Below, piece after piece: positions 38,404 to 41,149 of a stretch of DNA of 41,149 nucleotides. Origin of the DNA: CAZVPZ01 sp964629245 (GTDB lineage Archaea; Nanohalarchaeota; Nanosalinia; Nanosalinales; Nanosalinaceae); NCBI GenBank assembly GCA_964629245.1, contig CAZVPZ010000006.1:1-41149 (forward strand). The letters are read 5' to 3'. The notes under the pieces are model-generated. The model saw only the letters and a program-made list of their open reading frames with translations. It was not told where the DNA came from and searched no databases. The position numbers and the translations under genes were made by a program. Every line of letters begins with the position of its first letter. The first letter of the stretch is position 1.

Positions 38404-41149
38404 ATGAAAAACATCAAGAAGATCACAAAAGCAGTCGCCGGCTCCGCACTGCTCGTGGGGGCAACCCTCACAGGAGCTGCAGGTTTAGCAGCAGCTCAGG
38501 GCGGGTCCAGTGGAGACCTAGGCGACTATCCGCAGCCGTTTGTCGACGAGGACGGCAATGTACAGTCCACCATCGTGATGGGCGATTCAGCGAAGACCAT
38601 CGACGTGGTGGGAGGCGCCAACATCGCAGGTTCTCTCGGAAACGCTGCATTCATGGAAGAGACCCAGACTGTCTCCGTGTCCGGAGCAGGAGGTTCCTGG
38701 TCTGCGACCAACGGAGAGACCCTGGACACTTCCAACGACCAGTTGTTCTTTAACGACAACATCGACGACGTTAGAGACACGCTGACAGAAGACCAGATGT
38801 CACTTCTGGACACCACTGAAGCGTTCAGTGGAAGCGACAGGCAGGACATCGAACAGTTCCTCTACGTCGGAGAACAGCAGGTCCAGTTCGACAACCCTGG
38901 TGACCTTGACGATGAAGACCCACAGGTAATCGTCAATGTCCCGACAACAACAACCGCAGGAAGTCCAAGCAACTACCTGTTCCAGCTACAGGCAAACTTC
39001 GAGGACGGAGTCGAGTTCGAGGACACTTCCGAGGATGACAACAGGAACGACGACGTCTACGATGAAGAGATCGAGATGTTCGGTCAGGAGTTCACAGTGT
39101 CCGACGACTCCTTCTACGATGACAACGCCGACCAGCTGGTGCTGTTCGGATCGCAGGAAGTCACTTCGGTTTCCACCGGAGAGTCCGCCACACTCACAGT
39201 AGGCGGTGAGGAGCACACCGTAGAGGTAGTAGGTGTCACAGGTCCGAACACAGCCGCGATCGAGATCGACGGCAACCTGGACGAGTACGACGAGGACGAC
39301 GAAGAGACCCTGTCTGGAGAGACGCTACGTATCGACAACATCATCCAGACCAACGAGGACAACTCCCAGGGAACCGTACAGTTCGCAGTCGGCTCCGAGA
39401 GGGTGACTCTCGAGAGCGGGAGCGAAGTCATGCTCGGGGAAGACGAGGAAGATGTCGATGGAACCGATGTCAACCTCGAGTACTCTGACCCTGACGGAGA
39501 CGGAGACATCTCCGACAGCAGTACAGGTCAGATTGAACTCTCGTCCATCGAGATTGCGTTCGGAGCACCTGACAACGACGAGAACTACGTCGAGGCAGGA
39601 GGAACCTACGAGAACGAAGTTTTCGAAGACCTCGTGTTCCGCTTCGGCGGCATGAACCCTGACGCGATGCAGGAAGACACCGAAGGAGTAGGCCACGTAT
39701 CCTTCGGAACCGACGCAGACGACACAGCAACAGTCACCTACACAGGTCAGGGACAGGACAGCGAAAGCTCGATTAACTTCCTATGGGACGGCAGCCTCGG
39801 AGACGGAAACGCACCTTCCAGCCTGATGTCCGACAGCTCGGACGACATCGTGGTACAGGAAGGAGTCGAGACAGTAGCTGAAGACGACTACGTGGTTTCC
39901 GACGCAGGAGACTTCGACCACGTGTGGGAAGTCACAGGCGTCGACCGCGACTCAGTCGAGACGGGCTCCGACTCCATCGATTCGGACGATGAGGCGACCA
40001 TAGAGCTCACAGACCTGGTCTCAGGCGCACAGGTAGAAGTAGACCTCGATGCGGCTTCCAGCGACGGTTCGTTCGGATCCAACGACGACACCGACTACTA
40101 CGCTGGAACTGAGATCATCGACGGACAGACCTACAACTTCGTCCTTGAAGGAGACGACTCAGGCGACGACGCCAACTCCTTCGACTCAGACGGAGAGGCA
40201 GAGTTCGTCATGACCTGGGACAGCGGAGCAACAGAACCGTCCACAGGAACCAGTGCAGGCGCAATCGGCTCTGCAACCGACACAGGAACAAGGACAACCC
40301 TGTACGCGGCTTCTGACACCGACACCGGTGCATCAGTCGCGTTCGTACAGGACGAGACCTACGCCAGCGGCGTATCCGCAGGCGACGACGACGGTGGAAG
40401 CGATTCGGTAGAGACCGACGTCTACACCGAGACAGTGGAGCTGCCGTCAACCGAATCCACCGACTCGCAGAGAGTCGATGTCAGCGTTGATGAGTCCAGC
40501 GACGGTGGAGCAACAGCAAACGACGCTCAGTACACACTGAACGTCGACACCGACCAGGACGGAACCGACGATGTATCCGTCTCAACAGCTTCACAAGACG
40601 GTCAGGCGGTCATGGACGTCCGCGTAGGCGGAGCTGTCTACGACTTCCACATCGACGACACCGGACAGGCGACGATTGACCTGTCTGTAGGTCTCGACGA
40701 CGATCAGGACGCCTCGACACAGGGCGGCTCTGGATCGGGACTCAGCACGTTCACGCCTTCAGCAGCCGTCTTCGAGCCTGAGGACGACAACGACAACGAG
40801 CAGGCTTACGTCGTCACACCAGGCAACGACGGTTCGGCTCAGGACAGCGAAGTGGAGATCGACGGTGACGACAGTGCGGGTAGCATCACCTATCCGAGCA
40901 CCACATCCCCACAGAGGACCCTGGAGAGCGACGACGATGTCAACACAAGGGTTGACGTCTTCGGAGCCTACGTCGAGCACGACACGGACAACCAGGGAAG
41001 CTTCGACATGTGGATTCCGAGCGGACAGTCCACAGCCGGTGCCGCTTTCACGAGCGACGCTGGTGAACTGACCGCTTCCGGAGCAAGTTCCGGTGGTTCG
41101 GTCACGACTCAGACGCCGACGGGTTGGCCTGATGCTGCTGCGCTTGACA
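38404..41149 (+). CDS. S-layer-like surface protein, C-terminus beyond window
   Basis: The first 915 codons of a secreted protein with no stop before the window edge. A signal peptide 'MKNIKKITKAVAGSALLVGA' leads to an AAA-Q cleavage site near residue 31. The mature start ('DLGDYPQPFVDEDGNV', 'DVVGGANIAGSLG') matches the N-terminus of methanogen-type S-layer proteins, as I recall that family. The rest is very acidic and Ser/Thr/Gly-rich, probably beta-sandwich repeats. There is no cysteine, no lysine after Lys64 and no N-X-S/T sequon in the visible part. Codons favour GGA, GCA, ACA and GTA more than neighbours do, as expected for very high expression. It presumably forms the cell surface lattice. 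Confidence 0.85.
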   Translation, partial: MKNIKKITKAVAGSALLVGATLTGAAGLAAAQGGSSGDLGDYPQPFVDEDGNVQSTIVMGDSAKTIDVVGGANIAGSLGNAAFMEETQTVSVSGAGGSWSATNGETLDTSNDQLFFNDNIDDVRDTLTEDQMSLLDTTEAFSGSDRQDIEQFLYVGEQQVQFDNPGDLDDEDPQVIVNVPTTTTAGSPSNYLFQLQANFEDGVEFEDTSEDDNRNDDVYDEEIEMFGQEFTVSDDSFYDDNADQLVLFGSQEVTSVSTGESATLTVGGEEHTVEVVGVTGPNTAAIEIDGNLDEYDEDDEETLSGETLRIDNIIQTNEDNSQGTVQFAVGSERVTLESGSEVMLGEDEEDVDGTDVNLEYSDPDGDGDISDSSTGQIELSSIEIAFGAPDNDENYVEAGGTYENEVFEDLVFRFGGMNPDAMQEDTEGVGHVSFGTDADDTATVTYTGQGQDSESSINFLWDGSLGDGNAPSSLMSDSSDDIVVQEGVETVAEDDYVVSDAGDFDHVWEVTGVDRDSVETGSDSIDSDDEATIELTDLVSGAQVEVDLDAASSDGSFGSNDDTDYYAGTEIIDGQTYNFVLEGDDSGDDANSFDSDGEAEFVMTWDSGATEPSTGTSAGAIGSATDTGTRTTLYAASDTDTGASVAFVQDETYASGVSAGDDDGGSDSVETDVYTETVELPSTESTDSQRVDVSVDESSDGGATANDAQYTLNVDTDQDGTDDVSVSTASQDGQAVMDVRVGGAVYDFHIDDTGQATIDLSVGLDDDQDASTQGGSGSGLSTFTPSAAVFEPEDDNDNEQAYVVTPGNDGSAQDSEVEIDGDDSAGSITYPSTTSPQRTLESDDDVNTRVDVFGAYVEHDTDNQGSFDMWIPSGQSTAGAAFTSDAGELTASGASSGGSVTTQTPTGWPDAAALD

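Noticed and set aside
38160..38471. 103-codon minus-strand frame over the S-layer promoter and signal peptide
   Set aside because: It would cover the promoter and leader of a certain gene, has no TATA of its own and no recognisable product.
1..41149. CRISPR array, insertion sequence or prophage
   Set aside because: No regularly spaced repeats, transposase, integrase or terminal inverted repeats were seen; the repeats noted are short and inside genes or leaders.

Overview
The window reads as a chromosomal stretch of a small-genome halophilic archaeon, most likely a nanohaloarchaeon (DPANN). The reasons are: archaeal information-processing genes (aL11, aL1, aL10/P0, aL12/P1, Spt5-type NusG, Sec61-gamma-type SecE, archaeal AlaRS and LeuRS, histone); archaeal sugar enzymes (type II GAPDH, ADP-dependent phosphofructokinase); strongly acidic proteins; GC-rich DNA; and very tight packing. 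Most genes have a TATA box centred about 25-30 bases before the start codon and no room for a leader, so leaderless transcription appears to be the rule. The taxon is inferred from content, not from an alignment. I saw no rRNA, tRNA, CRISPR array, transposase, integrase or intein.

Bases 1-17577 are dominated by glycogen and upper-glycolysis genes. They include type II GAPDH, three GT-B glycosyltransferase-like proteins (one lacking its whole donor-binding domain), a GH57 amylase, glucose-6-phosphate isomerase, a eukaryote-type GT3 glycogen synthase, a glycogen debranching enzyme, triosephosphate isomerase, an ADP-dependent sugar kinase and a phosphohexomutase. The set resembles the Methanocaldococcus jannaschii MJ1604-MJ1611 cluster as I remember it. 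It could cycle glucan to hexose phosphate and triose phosphate, but no glycogen phosphorylase, branching enzyme or nucleotide-sugar pyrophosphorylase is present. Scattered among these are an MFS transporter, an alpha/beta hydrolase, a histone, NAD(P)HX dehydratase (partial) and four small unknowns.

Bases 17680-24884 hold a HIT hydrolase, two MinD-type ATPases flanking a membrane-anchored protein, LeuRS, a VanZ-like membrane protein, an FKBP prolyl isomerase and small unknowns. Bases 24992-31597 run ftsZ, a 39-residue membrane peptide, secE, nusG/spt5, rpl11, rpl1, rpl10, then a MATCAP/DUF1704 metalloprotease and a converging helix-turn-helix-like gene, then rpl12. The L10-L12 pair is therefore split. 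The 55-base gap between rpl1 and rpl10 carries an 18-codon basic reading frame that overlaps both neighbours by one base, and three potential hairpins, two of which compete with the third. This is the best candidate here for an undescribed regulatory element.

Bases 31688-41149 hold a polytopic membrane protein, AlaRS, two membrane-anchored extracytoplasmic proteins, a SecB-like or conserved archaeal protein, a possible zinc protein, about 530 bases of structured non-coding DNA, and the first 915 codons of an S-layer-like protein that runs off the window. That protein has no N-X-S/T sequon and no lysine after residue 64. One of the membrane-anchored proteins shares a cysteine-bracketed domain with the protein encoded between the two minD genes.
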